64,000 bases of DNA from Vreelandella neptunia (GCF_034479615.1 NZ_CP140255.1:4650001-4714000); one strand, 5' to 3'; shown: positions 8,253 through 17,611, counted from the first letter of the stretch. Numbers and translations are program-made. Notes: generated by a model from the sequence alone, not told the origin.

Positions 8253-9497
8253 TCAACCGCTCTTTTTGGCTACCTCGCGGGTGAATATGAACTCGAAATC
8301 CCTGGTTTCGAAGATGGCCGAAACAATCACGCCCAAAACTAACGCCCAAAACGTGGCGCCGATGCCGAGAATCTGAATTCCCGACGCGGCAATTAGAAAG
8401 GCAAACAGTGCACCTATTTCATGCTTCTTGCCTGAAAAGGCGATAGCCATCGAGGAGGTGATGACCCGCATCAGTGCCAGCCCAGCGATAATGGCAATAA
8501 AGTAGCGCGGCGTAGCCTCAAGTAGGCTGACCACATAGCCGTAGAAAGGCGCGGCAACCACAAAGATAGCCCCGGCAATCACCGCCGCCACCCAACGTTT
8601 GTCATGAGTTCCAGCTTCTGGTGAGGCACAGACGCCGGTCATGGGGGCGGCAATACAGGTACTGTGCAGATTGAAAAAAGCAGACACCATGGTTCCGAAA
8701 CCGCCCACCGCAGTGATTCCATTAGCGGGCACTTCTTTGTAACCCATTCCCTTCACTAGGCCGACACCCGCGGGGGTCTCCATGCCCACCAGGATAATCG
8801 CAAGCGGTAAACCATAGGTTAGAAAGGCGCCTAACGTGAATTCGGGAATGATGAACTCGGGAAAACGGATCGTCGCCTCGATACCGGACAAGTCAACCCC
8901 GGTTGCCATCAAGTACACAATGCCCGCCAGCATCGCCACAACCAGAGGCGGCACCTTACGTAAGAGGCGTGCAGAGAAGAAAAAAGCCAGGATCATGATA
9001 GAGGCTGGCACGATAGCGCTCTCCAACGGCTTAACCATGTTGAGGCCAAAGCTAAGTAGCATACCGCCCACCATGCCCATCACTATCGGCATCGGTATCA
9101 AACGCATAACGATACCCATCACTCCGGTCACGCCAGCAACTAGCGTAATAGCCCCCGCAATCAAGCTGGCGCCTAATGCAGCCTCTAGGCCGATTACAGG
9201 GATGACCGCTGCAAACATTAATGCACCGGGGATAGAGTTAGCCATTGGCAACGGCAAACGGTAATAGGCCGGCATGAAGAGTCCAAACAGGCCATTGATC
9301 ATCAAGTAGCTGATCACCCAGATCATGATGAAGGAGGAATCCAGACCCGCAGACGTGCCAGCGCTGATGTGAACGACCCCAACGCTGAGCCCTAAAATTC
9401 CCGCCACTAGCCCAGTACTGGCGTTGTCGGCATTGAGGTCGCGCAGGAAATCGCGGGGCGCATGCCTTAGGCTGACGCCTTTCTCAATATGTTTCAC
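8253..9497 (-). CDS. benE: Benzoate/H+ symporter BenE
   Basis: Inner-membrane permease of 414 residues with about twelve hydrophobic segments, of the BenE family (benzoate:proton symport). Recognisable parts are the opening LRDLNADNASTGLVAGILG stretch, a Pro/Gly-rich IPGALMFAAVIPVIGLEAALGA region and a conserved FFNLHSTCIAAPMTGVCA loop. It follows benD and is the last gene before the terminator. Together with the Liv-type ABC importer it gives two candidate benzoate uptake routes. Confidence 0.92.
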   Translation of the reverse strand: MKHIEKGVSLRHAPRDFLRDLNADNASTGLVAGILGLSVGVVHISAGTSAGLDSSFIMIWVISYLMINGLFGLFMPAYYRLPLPMANSIPGALMFAAVIPVIGLEAALGASLIAGAITLVAGVTGVMGIVMRLIPMPIVMGMVGGMLLSFGLNMVKPLESAIVPASIMILAFFFSARLLRKVPPLVVAMLAGIVYLMATGVDLSGIEATIRFPEFIIPEFTLGAFLTYGLPLAIILVGMETPAGVGLVKGMGYKEVPANGITAVGGFGTMVSAFFNLHSTCIAAPMTGVCASPEAGTHDKRWVAAVIAGAIFVVAAPFYGYVVSLLEATPRYFIAIIAGLALMRVITSSMAIAFSGKKHEIGALFAFLIAASGIQILGIGATFWALVLGVIVSAIFETRDFEFIFTREVAKKSG

Positions 9498-9569
9498 GGT
9501 CTACTCCAGGGGATTATTGTGCTTAGAGTGATTGCTAGTTTTTATCTAGAATTGCCTTTTCCACTATTG

Positions 9570-10370
9570 CTAACCAAGGTCACCGCCCGCTACGGGCAAT
9601 ACACTACCGGTGATATAACTGGCCTCGTCGGAAGCAAGGAATAGAATTGGCGCAACCATTTCATCCAATGTTCCATAGCGGCTCATCAAGCAGCTCTGCT
9701 TAGTCTGATCGATATGTGCTTGAAACCACGCCTTCTCAGTCTCGTTACTGGGCGTTGGCGTTCCACGCGAAATACGCCGTGGCGGGGCTTCGGTGCCACC
9801 GGGTGCCGTGGCTACGACACGAATACCGTGCTCGGCATACTCAAACGCCAGCGACGCAGTCATCGCATTGATACCGCCCTTTGCTGCCGAGTAGGGGATA
9901 CGGTGAATACCCCGCGTTGCCGCTGAAGAGACATTGACGATGACACCGCTGCCCTGCTCAACCATGGTTGGCAGCGCCGCACGACAGCACCAAAGTGTAG
10001 GCATTAGAGAACGATTGATCTCTGCGGCGATCTGCGCCTCGCTAAACTCGGTAAAAGGCTTGAAGTTAATTGCGCCGCCAACGTTATTAACCAGAATATC
10101 GATGCGACCAAAGTGAGAGAGCGTCGCCTCCATGACTTGCTCGGCGCCTTCCCATTTTTCTAGGTCGGCTTGTACCGCAATCACTTCGCAGCCCTGCTTG
10201 CTTAGCTCAGCAACGATCTCGTGGATATCATCAGCGCGATCTACCAATACCAAGCGCGCACCTTCAACGGCGGCGCGCTCAGCAACCCGCTGCCCAATTC
10301 CTTGAGCAGCACCCGTGACCACCATTACTCGATCTTGAAAACGTGGGCCGTCAAAACGTTGATTGCTCAT
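9570..10370 (-). CDS. benD: 1,6-dihydroxycyclohexa-2,4-diene-1-carboxylate dehydrogenase
   Basis: Short-chain dehydrogenase of 266 residues that oxidises and decarboxylates the benzoate cis-diol to catechol with NAD+. The nucleotide motif TGAAQGIG is at 19-26, NNVG near 95-98 and the catalytic Tyr160 and Lys164 sit in YSAAKGG. The start overlaps the benC stop by 4 bp, giving translational coupling. Only one benD is present, so both dioxygenase copies feed it. Confidence 0.93.
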   Translation of the reverse strand: MSNQRFDGPRFQDRVMVVTGAAQGIGQRVAERAAVEGARLVLVDRADDIHEIVAELSKQGCEVIAVQADLEKWEGAEQVMEATLSHFGRIDILVNNVGGAINFKPFTEFSEAQIAAEINRSLMPTLWCCRAALPTMVEQGSGVIVNVSSAATRGIHRIPYSAAKGGINAMTASLAFEYAEHGIRVVATAPGGTEAPPRRISRGTPTPSNETEKAWFQAHIDQTKQSCLMSRYGTLDEMVAPILFLASDEASYITGSVLPVAGGDLG

Positions 10371-11392
10371 GCGCTCTCCCCCACTTGATTAGGTGTGAAT
10401 TTCTCATAGTGGAAGCTCAGGGGCTCGATTCCTTCAGCGTCGAAGTACTTCAGCACGGCGTCTACCATCGGGGGCGGACCACACAGGTAAACGTCCACAT
10501 CGCCGTCATGCATTACCTCGGCGTCCATGTGGTGCGTCACGTAACCTTTACGCGAATGCTCGCTAGCCTCGTCGACCACCACGGTGGCGTAGGTGAAGCT
10601 GGGAATTTTTTCTACGAAGGCATCTAACGCATCGGTTTTGACTAGGTGGTCATCTTTATTGACGCCGTAAATCATATGAATCGGTGCATCACAGCCCTTT
10701 TCGACCAATTGCGCTAACATGGAGAGAAACGGAGCCAGACCCGTGCCGCCAGCAAGCATAAGCACCGGGCGCTTCACTTCTCGCAGGTAGAAGCTGCCCA
10801 GCGGGCCGGTCAGCGTAAGCTTTTCGCCCACAGCAGCGCGCTCGGTTAAATAGCCGCTCATTACCCCGTTGGGGATGTTGCGAATTAAGAAGGTGGCGCG
10901 CTTATCCCCCGGCAATGAGCTGAAAGAGTAGGAGCGGTGCACCTCAGTACCGGGCACATCAATATGAATGTACTGCCCTGGCAAAAAGGCGAGGCCTTCG
11001 GCATCATCCAAATCAACGACGAGCTCAATACTATCTTCGGAAAGTTGCTCAACTGCTGCTACCGTGCTCTCAACCTTGCCCACCTGTGTTTTACACAGCG
11101 TGGATGCCACTGGCACTTGAATAACACAATCCGAAGAAGGCACCATCTGACACGTGAGCACCTGGCCTTCCGCGGCTTCCTCATCGGAAAGCGCATCTTC
11201 CAGGTACTCGTCACCCATATCGAATTCGCCCTGTTCGCAGTGACCTTTGCAGGTGCCACATACGCCGTCAGAGCAGTCCATCGGTAGGTTTACTTTCTGC
11301 CGGTAAGCAGCGTCGAGAACAGTCTCCCCCTCTTTACAGCCAATAAAGCGGGTCACGCCGTCCTCAAAGTTAAGGGCAATGGTATAACTCAT
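10367..11392 (-). CDS. benC: Benzoate 1,2-dioxygenase electron-transfer component
   Basis: NADH reductase of 341 residues that passes electrons to BenAB. The N-terminal plant-type [2Fe-2S] ferredoxin domain has Cys40, Cys45, Cys48 and Cys81. The FAD domain shows RSYSFSS at 153-159, and the NAD domain shows GGTG at 215-218 and CGPPPM in the C-terminal part. It lies 24 bp after benB2 and overlaps benD. It is the only reductase of this type in the window. Confidence 0.94.
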   Translation of the reverse strand: MSYTIALNFEDGVTRFIGCKEGETVLDAAYRQKVNLPMDCSDGVCGTCKGHCEQGEFDMGDEYLEDALSDEEAAEGQVLTCQMVPSSDCVIQVPVASTLCKTQVGKVESTVAAVEQLSEDSIELVVDLDDAEGLAFLPGQYIHIDVPGTEVHRSYSFSSLPGDKRATFLIRNIPNGVMSGYLTERAAVGEKLTLTGPLGSFYLREVKRPVLMLAGGTGLAPFLSMLAQLVEKGCDAPIHMIYGVNKDDHLVKTDALDAFVEKIPSFTYATVVVDEASEHSRKGYVTHHMDAEVMHDGDVDVYLCGPPPMVDAVLKYFDAEGIEPLSFHYEKFTPNQVGESA

Positions 11393-11416
11393 GGTTAACT
11401 CTCCTCTCTCCTCAGG

Positions 11417-11905
11417 TCACACGTGATACACGTCGATAACCTGATGGATATAGTCGTTATTCAGCTGCACGACTTTTCTTGTGATCAGCGGGCTCTCACC
11501 CGACACGTCCAGGGTATAAAACGACGTGCCGAAGAAGCTGTCGGTCTTCTTGTAGCGGTGGTTGAGCGTGTGCCAGTTGAACCGCAGCTCTACCGTGTCG
11601 CCCTCTTGCGACAGGATCTCCAGGTTGGTTACCTGGTGGGTGGTGCGCGGCTCCGGTGTACTCGCCCCGCTGCGCTCGGTCTTGATCCGGTAGACCCGAT
11701 CCTCTAACCCTTCACGGTTGGGGTAGTAGATCAGCGAGATTTCGCTGTGGGGGTCTCGGGTGAGCTGGTCGTCGTCGTCCCAGGCGGGCATCCAGAACTC
11801 GGCGTCTTTGCGGTACAGCGTGAGCCACTCGTCCCACTCCCGGTCGTCCAGCAGCCGTGCTTCGCGGTACAAAAAAGCTTGGATGTCGTGATAGCTAATG
11901 CTCAT
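11417..11905 (-). CDS. benB: Benzoate 1,2-dioxygenase small (beta) subunit, copy 2
   Basis: The 162-residue protein is identical to copy 1 at 4776-5264, with the same beta-subunit features. This copy sits in the canonical place between benA2 and benC, and ends with TGA where copy 1 has TAA. It is probably the ancestral location. Confidence 0.93.
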   Translation of the reverse strand: MSISYHDIQAFLYREARLLDDREWDEWLTLYRKDAEFWMPAWDDDDQLTRDPHSEISLIYYPNREGLEDRVYRIKTERSGASTPEPRTTHQVTNLEILSQEGDTVELRFNWHTLNHRYKKTDSFFGTSFYTLDVSGESPLITRKVVQLNNDYIHQVIDVYHV

Positions 11906-11938
11906 GGCACTTCTCTCCTCTCTTCTGGCGCTGGGCGC

Positions 11939-13306
11939 TTAGGCGGATGCGGTGGCGATAAATTGGCTGCGCTCTTTGTCGATGGCACGCAGCATTTCGC
12001 TGACCCAGTGCTGGTGGTGCAGCACGTAGAGCCCTTCGTCTTCCGGGGAGGCGCCGCTGAGCAGGGGCTTCATGTCGATCGCTTGGGCCGTTTCATCGGC
12101 GCCTTCGATCCACTGTTGGGCCCCGCGGGAGAGGTCGTTCCATTCGGCCAGCGCGCCGTTGTAGCCTTCTTGGCAGGCGCGGAACTCTTCGAGGTCGTCG
12201 GGGGTGCCCATGCCGGAGACGTTGAAGAAGTCTTCGTATTGACGGATACGCACACGCCGGTCTTCGGCGGCTTCACCTTTGGGCGCGAAGCAGTAGATGG
12301 TGACTTCGGTTTTGTCCACGGCGATGGGACGGATCACGCGGATTTGCGTGGAGAACTGATCCATCAGGTAGACGTTGGGGTAGAGGCAGAGGTTGCGGGT
12401 CTGGTTGACGATGGAGTCAGCGCGGGCTTCGCCCAGCTGCTCCTGGATCCGCTCTTTGTGCTGATAGACCGGGCGCACTTCCGGGTTAAGCAGCCGGGTC
12501 CACAGCATCATGTGACCGTTTTCGTAGGAGTAGAAGCCGCCTTTGCTCTTCGACCAGCCGTCGGCGTCCACTGCCTTGGTGCCGCCCGCGTCGTAGTTGC
12601 GGCGCTCCATGGTGGAGGCGTAGTTCCAGTGTACGGAGCTGACGTGGTAGCCATCGGCGCCGTTTTCGGCCTGCAGCTTCCAGTTGCCGGTGTAGGTGTA
12701 GGAGGAGGTGCCACGCAGGATCTCCAGGCCTTCCGGGGCTTGGTCGACGATGTTGTCGATGATCTTGGTGGTTTCGCCCAGGTGTTGTTCGAGCGGTTGA
12801 ACATCATCGCTCAGGCTGCCAAACAGGAAGCCTTTGTAGTTTTCAAAGCGCGGTAGGCGCTTGAGGTTGTGGGAACCATCCTGTTTGAATTGCTCAGGGT
12901 AGGCGCCGTTCTTCTCGTTCTTGGCTTTGAGCAGTTGGCCGTCGTTTTTGAACGTCCAGCCGTGGAACGGGCAGGTGAAGGTGCCTTTGTTGCCGCGCTT
13001 GCGGCGGCATAGGGTGGCACCACGGTGGGCGCAGGCGTTAATCAGGCCGTGCAGTTCGCCCTGCTTGTCGCGGGTGATAATCACTGGCTGGCGGCCCATG
13101 GTGACGGTCATGTAGTCACCGGGTTCCGCGACCTGGCTCTCGTGGGCCAGGAACAGCCAGTTGCCTTCGAAGATGTGCTTTAGCTCAAGTTCAAAGAAGT
13201 CAGGATCGGTGAACATGCTGCGGTGGCAGCGGAAGATGCCGTTATCGGGCTCATCTTGGACAGCGCCGCGCACGCGGGCTTCGAGCTGATCAAGCTGCGT
13301 CGTCAT
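11939..13306 (-). CDS. benA: Benzoate 1,2-dioxygenase large (alpha) subunit, copy 2
   Basis: The 455-residue protein is identical to copy 1, with Rieske ligands Cys92, His94, Cys112, His115 and the iron site Asp218, His221, His226. It lies in the complete catBCA-benABCDE operon, 89 bp after catA2 and 33 bp before benB2. Reverse-strand and other-frame translations of the two copies are also identical, so the DNA itself appears identical across this gene. Confidence 0.94.
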   Translation of the reverse strand: MTTQLDQLEARVRGAVQDEPDNGIFRCHRSMFTDPDFFELELKHIFEGNWLFLAHESQVAEPGDYMTVTMGRQPVIITRDKQGELHGLINACAHRGATLCRRKRGNKGTFTCPFHGWTFKNDGQLLKAKNEKNGAYPEQFKQDGSHNLKRLPRFENYKGFLFGSLSDDVQPLEQHLGETTKIIDNIVDQAPEGLEILRGTSSYTYTGNWKLQAENGADGYHVSSVHWNYASTMERRNYDAGGTKAVDADGWSKSKGGFYSYENGHMMLWTRLLNPEVRPVYQHKERIQEQLGEARADSIVNQTRNLCLYPNVYLMDQFSTQIRVIRPIAVDKTEVTIYCFAPKGEAAEDRRVRIRQYEDFFNVSGMGTPDDLEEFRACQEGYNGALAEWNDLSRGAQQWIEGADETAQAIDMKPLLSGASPEDEGLYVLHHQHWVSEMLRAIDKERSQFIATASA

Positions 13307-13395
13307 GATCTCTCTCCTCGTATTGATGATGTCGCGCTGTTATGTCTTGCGAAGGCGGGCCAAGGGGAAGGCCCGCATTGCTCAAGGCATGAGGG

Positions 13396-14367
13396 TTATA
13401 CCTTGGCGGTACCGGCGAGCTGGCTGGCCAGATCCTGGTCGTCTTCTTTAGCCCGCGGGCGGGCGTGACGTACCTGCAGTTCGGCGGCGTCGGTTTGGGC
13501 CAGCTCCACATCGAACACCACGTGGGAGAAGGGGCCGTCCAGGTCGCGCTTGGCGATCTCGGCCGGGTCGTCAATACGCTCGGCGGGAACCACCAGCTCT
13601 TCCCGTGTAGCAAAGGCGAAGTCGTCATAGGTGTAGGGGTCGCCCGCCAGGTTGATCTGTGTGGTCAGGTGCTGATGGCCCGGTGCGGAGACGAAGTAGT
13701 GGATATGCGCCGGGCGCTCGCCGTGACGACCCAGGGACTTGAGCACCACATCGGTGGGGGCGCCTTCGGGTACGCCGTAGCCGGAGGGGATAATGCTGCG
13801 CGCGGTGTAGCGGCCGTCGCTGTCCGCGTAGATCGTGCGGCGCAGGTTGTACTCAGATTGTGAGGGGTCAAAGAACGAGTAGCCGCCCTGGGAGTTGGCG
13901 TGCCAGATCTCGACCTTCGCACCGGCAATCGGGGTGCCATTCACATCGCGCACCTGGCCGGTCAGCCACATGGTCTCGCCCTCGGTCGTGTCATCGTCCA
14001 TGCGCGCGAAGCCTTCCGCCTCGGGGGCACCGGCCACGTATAGGGGGCCTTCGATGGTGCGTGGGGTGCCGCCGGTGCGCTTGGCTTCGGCATCGATAGC
14101 GTCCTGACGCATATCGAGGAAGTGGTCAAAGCCCAGCCCTGGGGACAACAGGCCGAACTGGGTCTGGCTACCCAGGGCATTGAGCAGGTTAACCGCCGCC
14201 CAGTACTCTTCCTCGGTGACATCGAAGTCATCGATCAGCTTGAACAGATCACCAACCAGGCGATGAACGATCTGCTTGGCGCGGTCGTGGCCGCCTGACT
14301 GATCAACGCCAGCAACGGCATTTAGGAAATCTTGAACCTCGGGCGTGTCGAATATCTTCACGGTCAT
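13396..14367 (-). CDS. catA: Catechol 1,2-dioxygenase, copy 2
   Basis: Intradiol catechol dioxygenase of 323 residues with likely iron ligands Tyr163, Tyr197, His221, His223. It differs from copy 1 only at residue 27 (His here). It is embedded in the cat-ben operon 64 bp after catC. The ribosome-binding AGAGG is 8 bases before the start and is unrelated to the copy 1 leader, so the two copies may be translated at different rates. Confidence 0.94.
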   Translation of the reverse strand: MTVKIFDTPEVQDFLNAVAGVDQSGGHDRAKQIVHRLVGDLFKLIDDFDVTEEEYWAAVNLLNALGSQTQFGLLSPGLGFDHFLDMRQDAIDAEAKRTGGTPRTIEGPLYVAGAPEAEGFARMDDDTTEGETMWLTGQVRDVNGTPIAGAKVEIWHANSQGGYSFFDPSQSEYNLRRTIYADSDGRYTARSIIPSGYGVPEGAPTDVVLKSLGRHGERPAHIHYFVSAPGHQHLTTQINLAGDPYTYDDFAFATREELVVPAERIDDPAEIAKRDLDGPFSHVVFDVELAQTDAAELQVRHARPRAKEDDQDLASQLAGTAKV

Positions 14368-14431
14368 GATTAAAACCTCTATTTTTATAGGCTTTTGTTT
14401 TATAAAAAGAACTGGCGTGTTCTATCGATAA

Positions 14432-14722
14432 TTAACTGTCATCGTCGCGCACTGAAGAGGGGTGACGGCACAGCGGTTTGACACTGATCTCCATATAAGG
14501 GAATAGCGGCAGGTTACTGACGAGTTCCTGCAGCTCAGCGTTGTCTTCCACGTCAAAAATACTGACGTTTGAGTAACTACCCGCTACCCGCCACAAATGG
14601 CGCCATTTACCCTGACGCTGTAGGTCTTGGGAATACGCCTTTTCCGTTGCCTTGATCTTGGCAGCCTGCTCGGCTGGCATGTCGGGCGGCAACTTAACGG
14701 TCATCTCAACTTGAAACAGCAT
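14432..14722 (-). CDS. catC: Muconolactone delta-isomerase
   Basis: Small cytoplasmic enzyme (96 residues, family length) that isomerises muconolactone to beta-ketoadipate enol-lactone. The CatC pattern is clear: an N-terminal MLFQVEMTVKLPPDM strand, a KWRHLWRVAG segment near 39-48 and NLPLFPYMEI near 69-78. It lies between catB and catA2, 87 bp after catB. Confidence 0.93.
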   Translation of the reverse strand: MLFQVEMTVKLPPDMPAEQAAKIKATEKAYSQDLQRQGKWRHLWRVAGSYSNVSIFDVEDNAELQELVSNLPLFPYMEISVKPLCRHPSSVRDDDS

Positions 14723-14809
14723 ATGGCTCTCCTCTTTTCATCGCGGGCGATCTAAACAATGGCTTTATTTGCCGTGGCGTTACTTTAGTGACGTTTACGT
14801 GCGTGACTG

Positions 14810-15928
14810 TTACTTACGTGAGTAGTGCGCCAACTTATCTTCATCCAGGGTGATGCCGAGGCCAGCCCCTTGCGGTAACTCCACTCCAAACTCGGTGTAG
14901 TTGAGAGGGGTAACGACGATGTCGTCTTGCAACAGCAGCGGGCCGAACATTTCCGTGCCCCAAGCCATTGCTGGCAGCGTTGCCCAGGCGTGTAGAGAGG
15001 CAGCCGTACCGATAGTGCCTTCCAGCAGGGTGCCGCCATATAAGCCAATGCCAGCTGCTTGGGCGACGTGAGCCAGCTCAAGTACCCCGTAAATACCGCC
15101 GGATTTGGCGATCTTTAGCGCAAAGGCACCACTGAACCCGCCGCACACTAGATCAAGCCCGTCGCGGGCATCTTGCACCGCCTCATCGGCGAGCATCGGC
15201 ACATTGAAGCGGTTAGCCAAGCGAACAAGGCCGGCATGTTCACGAGCGCCAATGGGCTGCTCAATTAACTCGATGCCCGCATCCTGTAGCACCTGAATAC
15301 CGCGAACAGCAGTGGATTCATCCCACGCCTGATTAACATCAACTCGCACGCTGGCTCGATCACCCAGCGCTTCCTTGATCGCCGCCACATGACGCACGTC
15401 CTGATCCACCGGGTTAGCACCAATTTTTAACTTGAAGTCGCAGTGCCGACGCTGTTCTAAACGCAGCATGGCCTCATCAATATCTTTGGCGGTATCACCG
15501 CTGGCTAGCGTCCACAGCACGGGCAAGTGATCCTGACGTACGCCGCCCAGCAGCTCGGCGACGCTCAATCCCAAGCGTTTGCCCTGAGCATCCAACAGAG
15601 CTGTTTCTAATGCAGATTTGGCAATCATATTGCCGCGAGCATGGCGGTTAAGCCGAGCACGCAACTGGTGGACATTGTTGGAGGGCTGGCCGACCAGCAG
15701 TGGAGCTAGATAAGTATCAATATTGCGCTTAATGCTCTCTGGGCTTTCTGGGCCGTAGGCCAGGCCGCCAATGGTAGTGCCTTCGCCAAGCCCTTCGATA
15801 CCGTCGGAGTGGCGCATGCGCACAATGACCATGGTTTGGCAGGCCATGGTGGTCATGGAGAGTTTGTGAGGACGGATGGTCGGTAGGTCGACCAGCAACG
15901 TCTCAATATGTTGGATGACGGTTGACAT
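14810..15928 (-). CDS. catB: Muconate cycloisomerase
   Basis: Enolase-superfamily enzyme that turns cis,cis-muconate into muconolactone. The start at 15928 was chosen over one seven codons upstream because a GGAG lies 6 bases before it; this gives 372 residues. Catalytic positions match the family: the KxK pair Lys166/Lys168, metal ligands Asp198, Glu223 and Asp248, and Lys272 in LKIAKSGG. It is the first gene of the cat-ben operon, behind a BenM/CatM-type site. No catR/catM is adjacent. Confidence 0.94.
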   Translation of the reverse strand: MSTVIQHIETLLVDLPTIRPHKLSMTTMACQTMVIVRMRHSDGIEGLGEGTTIGGLAYGPESPESIKRNIDTYLAPLLVGQPSNNVHQLRARLNRHARGNMIAKSALETALLDAQGKRLGLSVAELLGGVRQDHLPVLWTLASGDTAKDIDEAMLRLEQRRHCDFKLKIGANPVDQDVRHVAAIKEALGDRASVRVDVNQAWDESTAVRGIQVLQDAGIELIEQPIGAREHAGLVRLANRFNVPMLADEAVQDARDGLDLVCGGFSGAFALKIAKSGGIYGVLELAHVAQAAGIGLYGGTLLEGTIGTAASLHAWATLPAMAWGTEMFGPLLLQDDIVVTPLNYTEFGVELPQGAGLGITLDEDKLAHYSRK

Positions 15929-16438
15929 GCAGGCTCCAGCGTCTGGCAATCGTTGACTTGATGTCAGTTTGATTGCGTGAGGAAGAGGGAACCAATATTG
16001 TTTAGGTGCTTAGCCATACCGAGGAGGTATCAACAAAGGGAGATGACTGCCTGTTTTTTTAACGGGCAACTATTTTTATTAAACCACCTCTACCTCTGCT
16101 CAGCTTCTTCAGCCCTATTCACCTTCTTTAATTTCCTTTACTAATCAATAGATTGATAAACATGGTGGCATTTTAACGACGGTTTACACATAAATGAGCG
16201 ACGTAATGATGGGTAAGGCATAGCGACACGGTGAGTAGATAATATCTGCGACTAACTATTAACGTGATGGCACACTTTCCATACGCCAAAGCCAGCTGAG
16301 TGGTGTTTCTTTTACGACAAAAGAATAAGACATATCATTGAGACATGGGGCGTAAAGGACAGGAAGGCAGCACGACGCTAATCACACGATTTAGTCGTAC
16401 TGCCAACAATAATAAGCGCTAACTCTCTAAAAACTCAC
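15929..16438 (-). promoter_or_regulatory. catB upstream region, no gene
   Basis: About 510 bp separate catB from the end of the orphan binding-protein gene, and no gene is visible. The left part carries the conserved promoter block described at 16016-16030. A short GCCTGTT/AACGGGC hairpin with a T loop is present near 16047-16065, of unknown meaning. The rest shows nothing I can interpret. Confidence 0.5.
16016..16030 (-). promoter_or_regulatory. BenM/CatM-type LysR binding site upstream of catB
   Basis: ATAC, seven bases, GTAT: a perfect match to the BenM/CatM consensus ATAC-N7-GTAT, about 88 bp upstream of the catB start. With the adjacent ACCAATATTGT (from 15991) it forms a 40-bp block shared with the catA copy 1 upstream region. 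This points to muconate- or benzoate-responsive activation of both units by one LysR regulator encoded elsewhere. Confidence 0.65.
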
Positions 16439-17611
16439 TTACATCTGGCAATCAGCATCGGGTGACTCGAGTAGCTCATGCGCTACCGATAATACTTCGT
16501 GCCTACCATCGCGGATCTCACGCAGGTAGATATTTTGTATCGGGTGGTGGGACTTGGAGAAGCGCAATGATCCACGTGGGCTCTGCAGCTCAACGGCAGC
16601 GAGTGCGTCAATGAGTGCATCGCGGTCAGTGGAATCACCTTCTACTGCATCAAGCGCTTGTATGAGCATGGCACCAGTGTCATAACCATGCACGGCATAA
16701 GCATCAGGCATCTCACCGTAAGCCTCTTGATAAGCAGCTACGAAGCTCTGATTTTCTTCACTCTCCAGCGTTTCAGCGTAGTGTAGCGTCGTTAACACCC
16801 CCTCGCCCGCGCCCCCTAATGCTGCCAAATTACCTTCGGTCATAAAGCCAGAGCCCAACAGGGGAATATTTTCCTTAAGTCCGGCTGCAGCGTAGTCACG
16901 CACAAAGCTGACACCCCCTCCACCCGCGAAGAACGTATAAACCGCGTCGGGATTGAGGCTGGCTATTTGCGTCAAATAACTTTGAAACTCAGTACTGGGA
17001 AAAGGAACCAGAATTTGCTCAATAATCTCACCACCGGCTTCCGTAAAAGCCTCCTCAAAAGCAGCAATATCCTCTTTACCACCGGCATAATCCCAGGTAA
17101 TCGTTACCATCTCACGGTGGCCGCGATCATAGGCTACTTTCCCCATGGGGTAACTGTCCTGCCACATGTTATGTGAAGTACGAAATACATTGGGCATGCA
17201 AAGTTCGTTCGTTGCTGCCCCCAAACCAGCATTGGGAATAATGGTAATAGCGCCGGTTTGCTTGGCCACGCGGAGCATCCCCATGGCCACACCTGAGTGG
17301 ACAGGGCCAATAACAACGTCGACCTCGTCACTGTTCACTAATCGGCTCATATTCTGGGGGGCCTTGGAGGGATTGGCCTCGGAATCAAGCTGGACATACT
17401 CGACTTCACGTCCTCCAAGCTGTCCACTATTCTGCTCAATAGCGAGTTTCAAACCATTGGTAATAGCCTCGCCCAGTGCCGTGTAGGTACCCGTATAGGG
17501 CAACATGAAACCTAGCTTTACAGGCTCGCCATCTTCAGCCATCGCAAGTTGCCCTGCCAGCAAAAAGCCTGCCCCAAGTAACGACGTCAGTGTTGTATTA
17601 TTTGTTTTCAT
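16439..17611 (-). CDS. Orphan ABC substrate-binding protein (HAAT family), paralogue of 3504-4676
   Basis: Periplasmic binding protein of 390 residues with a signal peptide (about 1-25, ending AMA). It matches the binding protein at 3504-4676 in length and in most residues, for example GPVHSGVAMGMLRVAKQTGA in both. No permease or ATPase genes are next to it. It lies 47 bp after the salicylate hydroxylase gene on the same strand. I infer that it delivers a related ligand, perhaps salicylate, to the shared LivHMGF permease. The shared permease is unproven. Confidence 0.82.
   Translation of the reverse strand: MKTNNTTLTSLLGAGFLLAGQLAMAEDGEPVKLGFMLPYTGTYTALGEAITNGLKLAIEQNSGQLGGREVEYVQLDSEANPSKAPQNMSRLVNSDEVDVVIGPVHSGVAMGMLRVAKQTGAITIIPNAGLGAATNELCMPNVFRTSHNMWQDSYPMGKVAYDRGHREMVTITWDYAGGKEDIAAFEEAFTEAGGEIIEQILVPFPSTEFQSYLTQIASLNPDAVYTFFAGGGGVSFVRDYAAAGLKENIPLLGSGFMTEGNLAALGGAGEGVLTTLHYAETLESEENQSFVAAYQEAYGEMPDAYAVHGYDTGAMLIQALDAVEGDSTDRDALIDALAAVELQSPRGSLRFSKSHHPIQNIYLREIRDGRHEVLSVAHELLESPDADCQM

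Larger units (their letters stand above)
11419..14367. repeat. Direct repeat copy 2 (catA-benA-benB)
   Basis: Partner of the repeat at 4778-7726, same orientation. The two copies flank benC, benD and benE. Homologous recombination between them would delete or amplify a 6,641-bp unit that includes the sole reductase and diol dehydrogenase genes. Confidence 0.95.

Noticed and set aside
8020..8349. Minus-strand reading frame of 109 codons overlapping the benE end and its terminator
   Set aside because: It reads through the terminator and the benE gene in another frame, with no start signal or family resemblance.
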